A DNA stretch of 64,000 nt, from positions 43,855 through 107,854 of the forward strand of contig CAYVBK010000015.1 of assembly GCA_964449465.1 (NCBI GenBank), given 5' to 3'. The notes under the pieces were generated by a model. The model did no database searches and was not told where the DNA came from. It saw only the letters and a program-made list of their open reading frames with translations. Below are positions 17,474 through 25,229 of this stretch, one piece after another (positions within the stretch are counted from its first letter, which is position 1; every line of letters begins with the position of its first letter). The DNA is from CAYRXM01 sp964449465 (lineage in GTDB: Bacteria > Chloroflexota > Anaerolineae > JAFGEY01). Position numbers and translations under genes: made by a program.

Positions 17474-17974
17474 TTATTGATGGTCGTCCGGCTGACCGAC
17501 AGCGCGAACCCAGCGCGCCTGGGTCACCTGCACCAGGTCGCTCACCTCGAGTCGCAGGTTGACGCCGCGCTGCCCCGCGCTGACTACCACCTGCGCCAAT
17601 GCTTGCGCCGAGCGATCCAGGCAAATCTCGAATCCCTTGTTCAGCAGAGCCAGCGCCGAAATGCCGCCCACTTGCAAGCCGGTCAAGGCTTCAGCATCTT
17701 TTTGCGAGGCCATGTGCAGCTTGAACTCGCCCACCGACGCCGCCAGCAGCTTGAGATTGATTTCGTGCGGGCCAGGCACCATCACCAGCAACGGCTTGGC
17801 CGCCCGCTGCACCACCAGAGTCTTGTACACCGTTTCGGGTGGCAGGCCCAGCGCCTCGGCCACACCCACCGCCGAGTGAATGTCGGGCGAAAAGGTCAGT
17901 ACCTCATACTCGACATGCCGGGCATCGAGCAGGCGCATGGCATTGGTGCGCGGAGTTTGGTCTTTTTTAGCCAT
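17474..17974 (-). CDS. ybaK: YbaK/EbsC-type aminoacyl-tRNA deacylase (Cys-tRNA(Pro) editing)
   Basis: A 166-residue YbaK-domain protein: TPRTNAMRLLDARHVEYEVL at the start, VAEALGLPPETVYKTLVVQ with the conserved Lys, VMVPGPHEINLKLLAASVG, then DAEALTGLQVGGISALALLN with the GGxSP-like loop (here GGISAL). The length is normal for the family. YbaK hydrolyses Cys mischarged on tRNA(Pro). GATGAGGTGAAACG precedes ATG 17974. It is the first gene of the operon continuing into oleC, the restriction-modification pair and oleD; no functional link to olefin synthesis is known. Confidence 0.9.
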   Translation of the reverse strand: MAKKDQTPRTNAMRLLDARHVEYEVLTFSPDIHSAVGVAEALGLPPETVYKTLVVQRAAKPLLVMVPGPHEINLKLLAASVGEFKLHMASQKDAEALTGLQVGGISALALLNKGFEICLDRSAQALAQVVVSAGQRGVNLRLEVSDLVQVTQARWVRAVGQPDDHQ

Positions 17975-18104
17975 CGTTTCACCTCATCAAACTGTGGGAT
18001 AGACTGGCAGGCCATTTTACTACAAATGATGGCAAAGCGTAAATGATTGCCGTCTCGGCCCTTTGAGGTATTGGAAATCTCGAAAGTCTGAAATTTTGCC
18101 TAGG

Positions 18105-18232
18105 AGGCCGCTGAAAAAGTCTATTTTTACCACAAAGGACACCGAGAACACAAAGGTTTACGATACTTTTGAGTCGCTAAAAATGCTTTGTGTTCTTTGT
18201 GTCTTGGTGGTGAGAGGGTTTTTCAGCACGCT
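18105..18232. mobile_element. MITE family B, tandem copy 1 (128 bp)
   Basis: Ends AGGCCGCTGAAAAA and TTTTTCAGCACGCT are imperfect inverted repeats. An inner inverted pair (CACAAAGGACACCGAGAACA against TTGTGTTCTTTGTGTCTTGG) gives a long hairpin. It is bordered on both sides by the 6-mer CCTAGG (18099-18104 and 18233-18238). It has no real coding capacity. Confidence 0.82.
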
Positions 18233-18238
18233 CCTAGG

Positions 18239-18366
18239 AGGCCACTGAAAAAGTCTATTTTTACCACAAAGGACACCGAGAACACAAAGGTTTACGATAC
18301 TTTTGAGTCGCTAAAAATGCTTTGTGTTCTTTGTGTCTTGGTGGTGAGAGGGTTTTTCAGCACGCT
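18239..18366. mobile_element. MITE family B, tandem copy 2 (128 bp)
   Basis: Essentially identical to copy 1, sharing the CCTAGG at 18233-18238 and bordered by CCTAGG at 18367-18372. The 134-bp period equals element plus 6-bp target. Confidence 0.82.
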
Positions 18367-18372
18367 CCTAGG

Positions 18373-18501
18373 AGGCCACTGAAAAAGTCTATTTTTACCA
18401 CAAAGGACACCGAGAACACAAAGGTTTACGATACTTTTGAGTCGCTAAAAATACTTTGTGCTCTTTGTGTCTTGGTGGTGAGAGGTTTTTTTCAGCACGC
18501 T
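18373..18501. mobile_element. MITE family B, tandem copy 3 (129 bp)
   Basis: Almost identical to the first two; one extra T in the right arm. It is followed by CCTAGT at 18502-18507. From 18508 to the terminator at 18673 only a 7-bp hairpin (GTCCGAC 18568-18574 with GTCGGAC 18583-18589) is visible. Confidence 0.82.
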
Positions 18502-18672
18502 CCTAGTGCGGGGATCAAGCTGCTGCGATGACAGAGTCAGGCCATACATACTGTCCCGGCTCTTTCAGTCCGACTCTTTAGCGTCGGACACACTATCTAT
18601 AACGACAGCGGCAATTGTAAGCTCGATTTTTAGCCATTCGGAGCAGATTACCGTGCAGTCGGCAGGCAGCAC

Positions 18673-18704
18673 AAAAAAAGCCTGCCAGATTAACCCTGGC
18701 AGGC
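18673..18704 (-). terminator. Intrinsic terminator of the DUF4352 lipoprotein gene
   Basis: On the minus strand GCCTGCCAG pairs with CTGGCAGGC (18704-18696 with 18688-18680, 7-nt loop), followed by seven T (18679-18673). It starts 23 bp after the stop codon at 18727. Confidence 0.9.
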
Positions 18705-18726
18705 CTGCAAGTGCTGAACAAAGAAT

Positions 18727-19215
18727 TTATTTAATTTCCCAAACGATGGCGCCCTGGCCCAAAAGGCTGGATTCATAATAGATTTTGATGGGTTTATTTG
18801 TAGCCCCCTCCCAGCAAATATCTCCCTTGAGTTTGTCCCCTGGTAAGATTTTGCCATCGAGAGATGATCCACAGTCAAAGATGTCTGGCTCCAATTTGGT
18901 GCCTTCGCTGTCTTTGGCACTAAAAGACAACATGGAACTAACTCCCAGATCGCTGCTGCCCTTGTTTTCGATGGTAAAGTTGGCTTTGAGCTTGTCGCCG
19001 GTGATCTCGGCCGAGTTCAACACAATGGTATGATCTTTGGCCTGAATGACATCACCCACATTGTAGATTTTCACCTGGGGCGGAGCCGATGTGGCGACCG
19101 GGGCTTGGGTGCCAATCAGCGTTCCTTCATTGCTCGAACTAGAGCCGCAGGCCAGAGACGAGAGACCCAGAACAGCAATAGCTATAAATGCATACAAAGT
19201 CAGGTTGCGTTTCAT
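18727..19215 (-). CDS. Lipoprotein with DUF4352-like domain
   Basis: A 162-residue protein with a lipoprotein signal (MKRNLTLYAFIAIAVLGLSS then LACG; Cys23 is the lipidation site). A short Ser/Thr/Pro linker is followed by an immunoglobulin-like DUF4352 domain: YNVGDVIQAKDHTIVLNSAE, then LKANFTIENKGSSDLGVSSM, and a closing strand. The pattern of two Cys (FDCGSS, DICWEG) allows a disulfide. Such domains are common in surface lipoproteins of Gram-positive-like bacteria and have no known enzyme role. AAAGGAGATACG precedes the ATG and a strong terminator follows, so it is a single-gene unit. Confidence 0.85.
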   Translation of the reverse strand: MKRNLTLYAFIAIAVLGLSSLACGSSSSNEGTLIGTQAPVATSAPPQVKIYNVGDVIQAKDHTIVLNSAEITGDKLKANFTIENKGSSDLGVSSMLSFSAKDSEGTKLEPDIFDCGSSLDGKILPGDKLKGDICWEGATNKPIKIYYESSLLGQGAIVWEIK

Positions 19216-19397
19216 CGTATCTCCTTTGAAACATACTTGAGGTTGATAATCTATTGGTTTGCCGCAATCAACAGTTCTAGAATCTGCACAACCTCCTTTT
19301 CCTATGTCTATAAGCGGTGTAATAGAAGCGGATGGACTTGTTTGTAATTATACCGAAAAAAAAACAGTGCAAGAAAATTCACATCAAATTGACTTCT

Positions 19398-19426
19398 TTG
19401 ACACTCGCTCTGCTGCATGATACAAT
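19398..19426 (+). promoter_or_regulatory. Predicted promoter of the GH31 gene
   Basis: TTGACA (19398-19403) and TACAAT (19421-19426), 17-nt spacer. The ATG at 19462 is about 30 nt from the expected transcription start. It excludes the upstream in-frame start at 19417, which lies in the promoter. Confidence 0.65.
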
Positions 19427-19461
19427 CCTCTCAAGCCACTTTTTTTCTCAAGGAGCCGCCT

Positions 19462-21969
19462 ATGTCCATTCTATCTCGCCTGATTCAAGGCATCCGCACG
19501 CTGGGGCTGTCTGTCACCTTGCAGGCCGCCCTCTATCCTTACCGCAAGGCCGCTCAAGAAGCTCGTTTTGCCCCGCGCTCTGCGCCACGCTCTGCGCCAC
19601 GCTCTGCGCCAGACCTGGCCGCCCTCCCCGACGCCGGATGGAGTCGCGCCGGGCGGGTGCTGGCCCATCGCAGGGCCGGCCCGCAGACGGTGGAACTGAC
19701 CTGCGAAAATGCTCTGGCGCGCATTGACGTCCTGGCCGCCGACCTGATGCGAGTACGCCTCAGCCCCAGCGGGCGATTTCCTGAACTGTTTTCCTGGGCC
19801 GTGTGCCGCCCCGACGAAGCCTGGCCCCCCGCGCCCTTTGTTGTGCAAGAAACCGCCGAAACCCTGTCTATGCTCACCGAAAAACTGCGCTGTGACATTG
19901 ATAAAACATCGCTGCGCATCATTTTTTTAGACCTGGACGGCACGATCATTCAAGCCGATGAAGCGGGGCCGGCCTGGCAGGCCAGCAAGGTGCAAGACCG
20001 CAAACATCTGGCCGATGGCGAACATGTGTACGGGCTAGGGCAAAAGGCCACCTCGCTGGACAAGCACGGCCTGGCCCTGGAGATGTGGAACACCGACCCC
20101 CAGTTCTATCATCCGGGGCGCGATCCGCTCTATTCCAATGTGCCGTTTTATCTGGGGCTACAGGATGGGCGGGGCTATGGCGTGTTTTGGGACATGCCGG
20201 CGCGCAGTCGTTTTGATTTTGGCTGTGCCGAGCCGGGCGTGACCTGCTTTGAGGCCTATTGTGAAGACTGGCATGCCGATGAAACGCATCGCTATTATTT
20301 CTTTTATGGCCCCAGCCTGGCCGATGTGCTAAACCGCTACACCGAACTGACCGGGCGCATGATCATGCCGCCGCTATGGGCCTTGGGCTATCACCAAAAC
20401 CGTTGGAGCTATTACCCCGAAGCGCGGGTGCGCCAGCTCGCCGCCGAATTTCGGCAGCGACGCATCCCTTGCGAGGCCATTCACCTGGACATTGATTATA
20501 TGGACGGCTATCGCTGCTTTACCTGGCACCCCAAACGCTTTCCCCACCCGGCACAACTCATCGCCGACCTGCACAGGGGTGGCTTTAAGGCAGTAGTGAT
20601 GATCGATCCCGGCATCAAACAAGATCGAAATTATTGGGTGTATCAGGATGGTTTGAAGAACGATGTGTTTTGCAAATATCCCGACGGGCGGCCGTTCAGC
20701 GGGCCGGTGTGGCCCGGCGAGTGCGTCTTTCCCGATTTTACCTCAGAACGGGTGCGCCGTTGGTGGGGAGACCTGTATCGGGGTATGGTGGACCTGGGGG
20801 TAGATGGCTTTTGGAATGATATGAACGAGCCAGCGGTGTTGGGACAGCAGGGCGACACGTTCCCCGATGTAGTGAGACACGACAGCGGAGGGTGTGGCAC
20901 CGACCATGCCACCGTCCACAATGTCTATGGCATGCAGATGGCCCGCGCTTCGGCCGAGGGGTTGATGCGCCTGCGCCCCAATGAGCGTCCGTTGGTGATC
21001 AGCCGGTCAGTGTGGGCGGGCAGCCAGCGTTACCACATGCATTGGCTGGGCGACAATTTCAGCGAGTGGGAGAGTCTGTGCAACACAATGCCCCTCGTTT
21101 TGAACATGGGGCTGAGCGGTTTGCCGTTTACCGGGCCGGACACCGGCGGTTTTGCCGGCGACTCGCACGCCGAGTTGCTGATCCGTTGGAATCAGTTGAG
21201 CGCGTTTCTGCCCTTTTTCCGCAACCATTCGGCCAAAAACACCGCCGATCAAGAGCCATGGGTGTTTGGCCCCGACTGTGAGCGCATCAGCCGCCAATTC
21301 ATCGAGCTGCGTTACCGCCTGTTGCCCTATATCTATACGACATTTTGGCAGTGCGCCCAAACCGGCCTGCCGATGGCCCGCCCGCTGTGCCTGGCTTTTC
21401 AAGATGATCGGCATGCCGCCGACATTGAGGATCAATTCATGTTGGGTGATGCGTTTTTGGTGGCCCCGGTGTACGAGCCAGGTGTCACCTTGCGGCGCGT
21501 CTATGTCCCGGCCGGGCGATGGTATGACTTTTGGAGCGGCGACCTGATCGGCGGGCCGCAGATCACCCGCCTGGACGCGCCGCTGGATCGCCTGCCGCTG
21601 CTGGTGCGCGCCGGCAGCATTGTGCCGATGTGGCCGCTCATGCAGCACACCGACGAACCGCCCCCGGATACGCTGATTTTGCATGTGTACCCTGGCTGCG
21701 GCGAGTCGTGGCTGTATGAGGATGACGGTCATACCTGGAATTTTCGGCAGGGCCAATACCGCCTGACCCGCCTGATCTGCGAATTAAACGGCCCAGAGCA
21801 GTTGCCCGGCGAGGTTCGCTTGCGGCGACAGGTAGAGGTCACTCCATCTGATCCAACCGGACTGCCTGTGTACAAGCACGTGCAAGTATGCGTGCATGGC
21901 CCGGACGCGGCCTCTCGCACCGTCACCCTGGATGGGCAGCCGATTGAGCCTGTCGAAATCGAGCAATAA
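19462..21969 (+). CDS. Glycoside hydrolase family 31 (alpha-glucosidase type)
   Basis: An 835-residue retaining alpha-glycosidase. The N-terminal beta-sandwich (about 60-300) is followed by the catalytic barrel beginning MPPLWALGYHQNRWSYYPE. The nucleophile is Asp453 in DGFWNDMNEPA, and the probable acid/base is Asp531 in HWLGDNFSEWESL. The C-terminal sandwich and a DUF5110-like part complete it. No signal peptide is seen, so it is likely intracellular and acts on imported alpha-glucosides or xylosides. Near residues 37-50 a 12-bp tandem repeat encodes APRSAPRSAPRSAP. AAGGAGCCGCCT precedes the ATG. It is a single-gene unit with its own promoter. Confidence 0.93.
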   Translation: MSILSRLIQGIRTLGLSVTLQAALYPYRKAAQEARFAPRSAPRSAPRSAPDLAALPDAGWSRAGRVLAHRRAGPQTVELTCENALARIDVLAADLMRVRLSPSGRFPELFSWAVCRPDEAWPPAPFVVQETAETLSMLTEKLRCDIDKTSLRIIFLDLDGTIIQADEAGPAWQASKVQDRKHLADGEHVYGLGQKATSLDKHGLALEMWNTDPQFYHPGRDPLYSNVPFYLGLQDGRGYGVFWDMPARSRFDFGCAEPGVTCFEAYCEDWHADETHRYYFFYGPSLADVLNRYTELTGRMIMPPLWALGYHQNRWSYYPEARVRQLAAEFRQRRIPCEAIHLDIDYMDGYRCFTWHPKRFPHPAQLIADLHRGGFKAVVMIDPGIKQDRNYWVYQDGLKNDVFCKYPDGRPFSGPVWPGECVFPDFTSERVRRWWGDLYRGMVDLGVDGFWNDMNEPAVLGQQGDTFPDVVRHDSGGCGTDHATVHNVYGMQMARASAEGLMRLRPNERPLVISRSVWAGSQRYHMHWLGDNFSEWESLCNTMPLVLNMGLSGLPFTGPDTGGFAGDSHAELLIRWNQLSAFLPFFRNHSAKNTADQEPWVFGPDCERISRQFIELRYRLLPYIYTTFWQCAQTGLPMARPLCLAFQDDRHAADIEDQFMLGDAFLVAPVYEPGVTLRRVYVPAGRWYDFWSGDLIGGPQITRLDAPLDRLPLLVRAGSIVPMWPLMQHTDEPPPDTLILHVYPGCGESWLYEDDGHTWNFRQGQYRLTRLICELNGPEQLPGEVRLRRQVEVTPSDPTGLPVYKHVQVCVHGPDAASRTVTLDGQPIEPVEIEQ

Positions 21970-21978
21970 CGCAGGTCT

Positions 21979-22062
21979 CGCTTGAGGGTATCGGAATCCC
22001 GAACTTGTTCGAGGACTTGGCACCCCACCCGCTTGAGAGTACCGGAATCCCGAACTTGTTCG
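21979..22062. repeat. Two direct repeats with CGAACTTGTTCG palindrome
   Basis: A 33-bp unit beginning CGCTTGAG and ending CGAACTTGTTCG occurs at 21979-22011 and 22030-22062 with two or three differences. It lies in the gap between two convergent genes. Each unit contains a CGAAC/GTTCG inverted pair. It may be a degraded repeat family or a weak termination structure. Confidence 0.6.
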
Positions 22063-22135
22063 GGCACACCCCACTCAGTGCGCTAAAATTGCCAGGTTGG
22101 GGACTCGCCACCGATCAGGGACCCCCGACAGCCTT

Positions 22136-23494
22136 CTAGGCCGCCTGCGCCCTGGCCCGCTGAAGCTGCCACAGCACAAACCGCACCCGCTGCGCCACCG
22201 CCGCCGAAATGTTCCACATCAACCGTGTGCCGAGTATGGCATCGTCTTCGCACAGAGCCAGCAGCCGCTCGCGAGAAAGGCTCAAGACGGTGGCACCCTC
22301 GGGGCCGGCGGCCAGGTCGGCGCTGCGCAGCCCCTGATCCAGCATCGCCAGCTCGCCGGCAATCTGTCCAGGCCGCAGCACGGCGGTTTTGTAGGGCTGC
22401 TGCGGACCGTCGGGTCCGTCGGGGTCTTTCCACACCTCCACCAACCCCTCTTGAATGATGTACAACTCGCTGCCGGCCTGAGCCTCTTGCACAATTGGCT
22501 CGCCGGGCAGATAATTTCGCGCCCGGCACTGGGCGGCCAGGCGGATGCGCTGCGGCTGATTGAGATTGTTGCCAATGTCCGAGTGGGCCAAAAATTGGGC
22601 CACATCTTGCACGCGGAACAGTTCTTGATCGTCCACCGGCGCATGCAATTGATCGCCGGTCAGCGGCAGGCCCAAATAGGCGGCCACTAACCGCCGCACG
22701 GCGTCGGTGTTCTCAAACTGCGGCCAGTGCCCGGCCTGAGGCAAGATGCGCAGGTCGGCGTCGGGCCACTCATCGGCGATCACGCCGGCATCGCGCAGCG
22801 GTACCGTATTGTCCTCTGCGCCCCAAATCACCAGCGCCGGCGTAGACACCTGGCTCAATTGGCCGCTCAGGTTGTTTTCGCGCATAGCCACAAAGCACTC
22901 GGCCCGCGTGCGCCCCTGCCCCGGCCGACGGGCATCGGCGCGCAGCCGCTCATAATCCTGCCGGGTGATACCGCTGCGTTCGGCGAACGAAGCTGGCCGC
23001 ATCAGCCGGTCGGTGATACCCACAAAAGTGCGCTCGACGCTGGACACAATCAGGCTGCCCAGGCCAAACCGCTCCAGCATCGTGACCGGCGAAATGCCCA
23101 GGTTGATCATCAGCGAAAGGTTGCCGGTGATGGTCGGGCCAATCAAGACCATGCGCTCCACCAACACCGGATGGCGCAAGGCCATCGTGACACTGGTCAT
23201 GCCCCCCATCGAATGTCCCACCAGCACGGCTGGCCCGTCGCCGATCTGGGCGATCAACTCGGCCAGCAGGTCGGCCAAAGCCGGAATGGTAGCTCGCTCG
23301 CTCAGCGGCGGCGACTCGCCATAGCCGGGCAGATCCACGGCGACGGCATAAAATCGCTGGCCGAGCAGCTTGAGCAGCGGCGACATGGCATACCACGAAC
23401 TGGACCAGCCGTGAATCAGCAGAGCCAGTTGACGGTTGGGATTCCCTTCTTCGACCGTGTGCAGTTTTTGACCCAAAACGGTGTAAACAGACAT
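22136..23494 (-). CDS. Alpha/beta hydrolase fused to a cyclic-nucleotide-binding-like domain
   Basis: A 452-residue protein. Residues 1 to about 270 form an alpha/beta hydrolase with LLIHGWSSSWY (oxyanion region), nucleophile Ser95 in VGHSMGG, the acid in IWGAEDNTVP and the catalytic His in LPQAGHWPQFE. Residues about 300-440 form a cNMP-binding fold: YLPGEPIVQEAQAGSELYII, then LRPGQIAGELAMLDQGLRSA. The canonical phosphate-cassette RxA arginine is followed here by SADLAA. A nucleotide-gated or otherwise allosteric lipase/esterase is a reasonable inference. The frame runs to 23551 but ATG 23494 (after AAGGGGGCGAGT) begins the conserved part. It converges on the GH31 gene. Confidence 0.85.
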   Translation of the reverse strand: MSVYTVLGQKLHTVEEGNPNRQLALLIHGWSSSWYAMSPLLKLLGQRFYAVAVDLPGYGESPPLSERATIPALADLLAELIAQIGDGPAVLVGHSMGGMTSVTMALRHPVLVERMVLIGPTITGNLSLMINLGISPVTMLERFGLGSLIVSSVERTFVGITDRLMRPASFAERSGITRQDYERLRADARRPGQGRTRAECFVAMRENNLSGQLSQVSTPALVIWGAEDNTVPLRDAGVIADEWPDADLRILPQAGHWPQFENTDAVRRLVAAYLGLPLTGDQLHAPVDDQELFRVQDVAQFLAHSDIGNNLNQPQRIRLAAQCRARNYLPGEPIVQEAQAGSELYIIQEGLVEVWKDPDGPDGPQQPYKTAVLRPGQIAGELAMLDQGLRSADLAAGPEGATVLSLSRERLLALCEDDAILGTRLMWNISAAVAQRVRFVLWQLQRARAQAA

Positions 23495-23568
23495 ACTCGC
23501 CCCCTTGTCTTGCAATTGAACCTTTTGCGATTGTAACATAGACATACACAAATCAGGATTACAGTCGG

Positions 23569-23669
23569 GTTACAATGGGGGTATTGGTTAGTAGCGGATC
23601 AGCGGATCAGCGGGTTGGCGGGTTGACGGGGCGGCGAATCAGCGAATCAGCGGGGCGTTACAATGGGGG
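23569..23669. repeat. Short tandem AGCGGATC/AGCGAATC repeats between 13-bp direct repeats
   Basis: GTTACAATGGGGG occurs at 23569-23581 and 23657-23669. Between them are degenerate 8-9 bp units (AGCGGATC twice, GCGGGTTG twice, AGCGAATC twice). It fills the intergenic region between divergent genes; no function is apparent. Confidence 0.6.
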
Positions 23670-23696
23670 CGATTGCAGGGGGGATGCCACTCTGAC

Positions 23697-23725
23697 TTGA
23701 CAGAATGGTCAAAAACGGCTAAGCT
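23697..23725 (+). promoter_or_regulatory. Possible promoter of the site-2 protease gene, near-leaderless
   Basis: TTGACA at 23697-23702 and TAAGCT at 23720-23725, 17-nt spacer. Transcription would start about 2 nt before ATG 23734, and no Shine-Dalgarno sequence is visible. This fits a leaderless message, but the -10 is poor. Confidence 0.35.
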
Positions 23726-23733
23726 ACATTCTT

Positions 23734-24861
23734 ATGGAAAATCAAAATGCCGAACCAACACTCGAAAACATCTCACGACTGGAAATCATCGGCCGGCTGC
23801 GCGCCTGCATCTTGCCGGTTTTGCCCGATGCCGAAACCCTGTGGAATCAGAGCGACCAGCACAGCGTTCTGTTTCGCGGCCACCTGTCTGCCGACGCCGA
23901 CACGGCCTTTGCGCAATTGCGCCAGTCTTTGGCCGGGTTGGGCTATACGCCGATCTTGCGCCATCAAGACGGTTATGATGTGGTGATCGCCATCCGGCAC
24001 GTGTTTCAGGCCGGAGCCAACCGCTGGGTGATCAACCTGGTGCTGTTTTTGCTGACCCTGTGCACTACTACGGTGATGGGCGCGTGGATGGAGCAGTATG
24101 AGCAGGTGGGCGACAATGTCGGGCGGCTGTTCCAACAGCCCAGACTGCTCCTCGCCGGCCTGCCTGCCGCGCTGACGATCATGGGCATTTTGGGCGTTCA
24201 CGAGTTGGCGCATTATTTTGTGGCCCGACGATACGGCCTGGATACCACCCTGCCCTTTTTCATCCCGGTGCCGCTGGGCTTTGGCACATTTGGAGCGATC
24301 ATCCGCATCCGCACGCCGTGGGAAAACCGCAAGGCTTTGTTTGATGTGGGCATTGCCGGGCCACTGGCCGGATTTTTGGTGGCTCTGCCCATTTTTGTGA
24401 TTGGCATGTTCACCTCACCCATCAAGCCCATTCCATCAGACGCGGCCATGCTGGGCTCGCCGCTGCTCTTGCAATGGATCGAAAACTGGGTCGAGGCTCT
24501 TCGCGGTGTACCGCCCGGCTATGACACCTATCTCAACGCCATGTCGTTTGCCGCCTGGTTCGGGCTGGTTGTCACCGGGTTCAATCTCTTGCCGGTCGGT
24601 CAACTCGACGGCGGGCATGTGGCGTATGCGGTATTGGGGCCGTGGACCAGGTACCTGAGCAGCCTGGTCATGCTGATTTTGCTTGGGCTGGGGCTGTTTA
24701 TGTGGAACGGCTGGTTTGTCTGGGCGGCATTCATCATGCTCTCCGGCTGGCAGCACCCCGCCCCACTGAATACCCTGGCCCCATTGGGGCGCAAACGCAA
24801 GCTGATTGCCCTGCTGGCACTGTTCTTGCTCATCCTGCTTTTCACGCCCACGCCGATGTAA
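23734..24861 (+). CDS. Site-2 protease-type zinc metallopeptidase (M50), multi-pass membrane
   Basis: A 375-residue intramembrane metalloprotease. After about 90 cytoplasmic residues come several membrane segments. Zinc motif HELAH is at residues 156-160 (LGVHELAHYFVARRYG) and the third ligand is Asp292 in LLPVGQLDGGHVAYA. The segments FFIPVPLGFGTFGAIIRIRT and DVGIAGPLAGFLVALPIFV between them are typical of this group, which is widespread in cyanobacteria, plants (EGY-like) and Chloroflexota. It would cleave membrane-anchored regulators; no anti-sigma factor is adjacent. There is no clear ribosome site (see possible leaderless start). A MITE and a terminator follow. Confidence 0.88.
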   Translation: MENQNAEPTLENISRLEIIGRLRACILPVLPDAETLWNQSDQHSVLFRGHLSADADTAFAQLRQSLAGLGYTPILRHQDGYDVVIAIRHVFQAGANRWVINLVLFLLTLCTTTVMGAWMEQYEQVGDNVGRLFQQPRLLLAGLPAALTIMGILGVHELAHYFVARRYGLDTTLPFFIPVPLGFGTFGAIIRIRTPWENRKALFDVGIAGPLAGFLVALPIFVIGMFTSPIKPIPSDAAMLGSPLLLQWIENWVEALRGVPPGYDTYLNAMSFAAWFGLVVTGFNLLPVGQLDGGHVAYAVLGPWTRYLSSLVMLILLGLGLFMWNGWFVWAAFIMLSGWQHPAPLNTLAPLGRKRKLIALLALFLLILLFTPTPM

Positions 24862-24909
24862 AGGCTCTGGTTCGACAGCCATCACCCGGCCCAAAAGTAG
24901 CCACCTATG

Positions 24910-25031
24910 AGGCCGCTGAAAAAATCTATTTTTACCACAAAGGACACTGAGAAAAGTTTTGCAATACTTGAGTTTTTAGGAATGCTTTGTGTCCTTTGTG
25001 TCTTGGTGGTGAGGGAGTTTTTCAGCACGCT
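24910..25031. mobile_element. MITE family B, copy 4 (122 bp)
   Basis: Bounded by CCTATG on both sides (24904-24909 and 25032-25037), a perfect 6-bp target duplication. The inner sequence differs from the tandem copies by a small deletion and substitutions. It inserted between the M50 protease gene and its terminator. Confidence 0.85.
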
Positions 25032-25118
25032 CCTATGCTATCAGGGTTATGTGGGCGTGCGGCACGCCCACGTGCCAGACTCTATCTATTCAGCTGGAAC
25101 GAAACACACCCAAAACGT

Positions 25119-25153
25119 AAAGGCCTGGACATATCAAATGCCAGGCCTTTTTA
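25119..25153 (+). terminator. Intrinsic terminator downstream of the site-2 protease
   Basis: AAAGGCCTGG pairs with CCAGGCCTTT (25119-25128 with 25141-25150) over a 12-nt loop and runs into further T. Between 24862 and this point lie the MITE and no gene. Confidence 0.8.
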
Positions 25154-25186
25154 TGTTGCCCTGTGAACCAGGCTGGTTCAATCTAT

Positions 25187-25229
25187 AGTGTACTCATTAG
25201 TACACCTTTGGTGTACTCGCTAGTATACT
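25187..25229. promoter_or_regulatory. Octamer array 1 (four AGTAYACY sites), candidate partition/operator site
   Basis: Sites at 25187-25194 (AGTGTACT, reverse), 25199-25206 (AGTACACC, forward), 25210-25217 (GGTGTACT, reverse) and 25222-25229 (AGTATACT). Starts are 12, 11 and 12 bp apart, about one helical turn. The same octamer is repeated four times after the ribbon-helix-helix gene (28476-28517) and once upstream of parA. Confidence 0.65.

Noticed and set aside
18063..18531. Three overlapping ORFs with repeated MCSLCLGGERVFQHAP-type sequence
   Set aside because: They are read-through of the tandem MITE copies; the same peptide appears at every copy irrespective of context.
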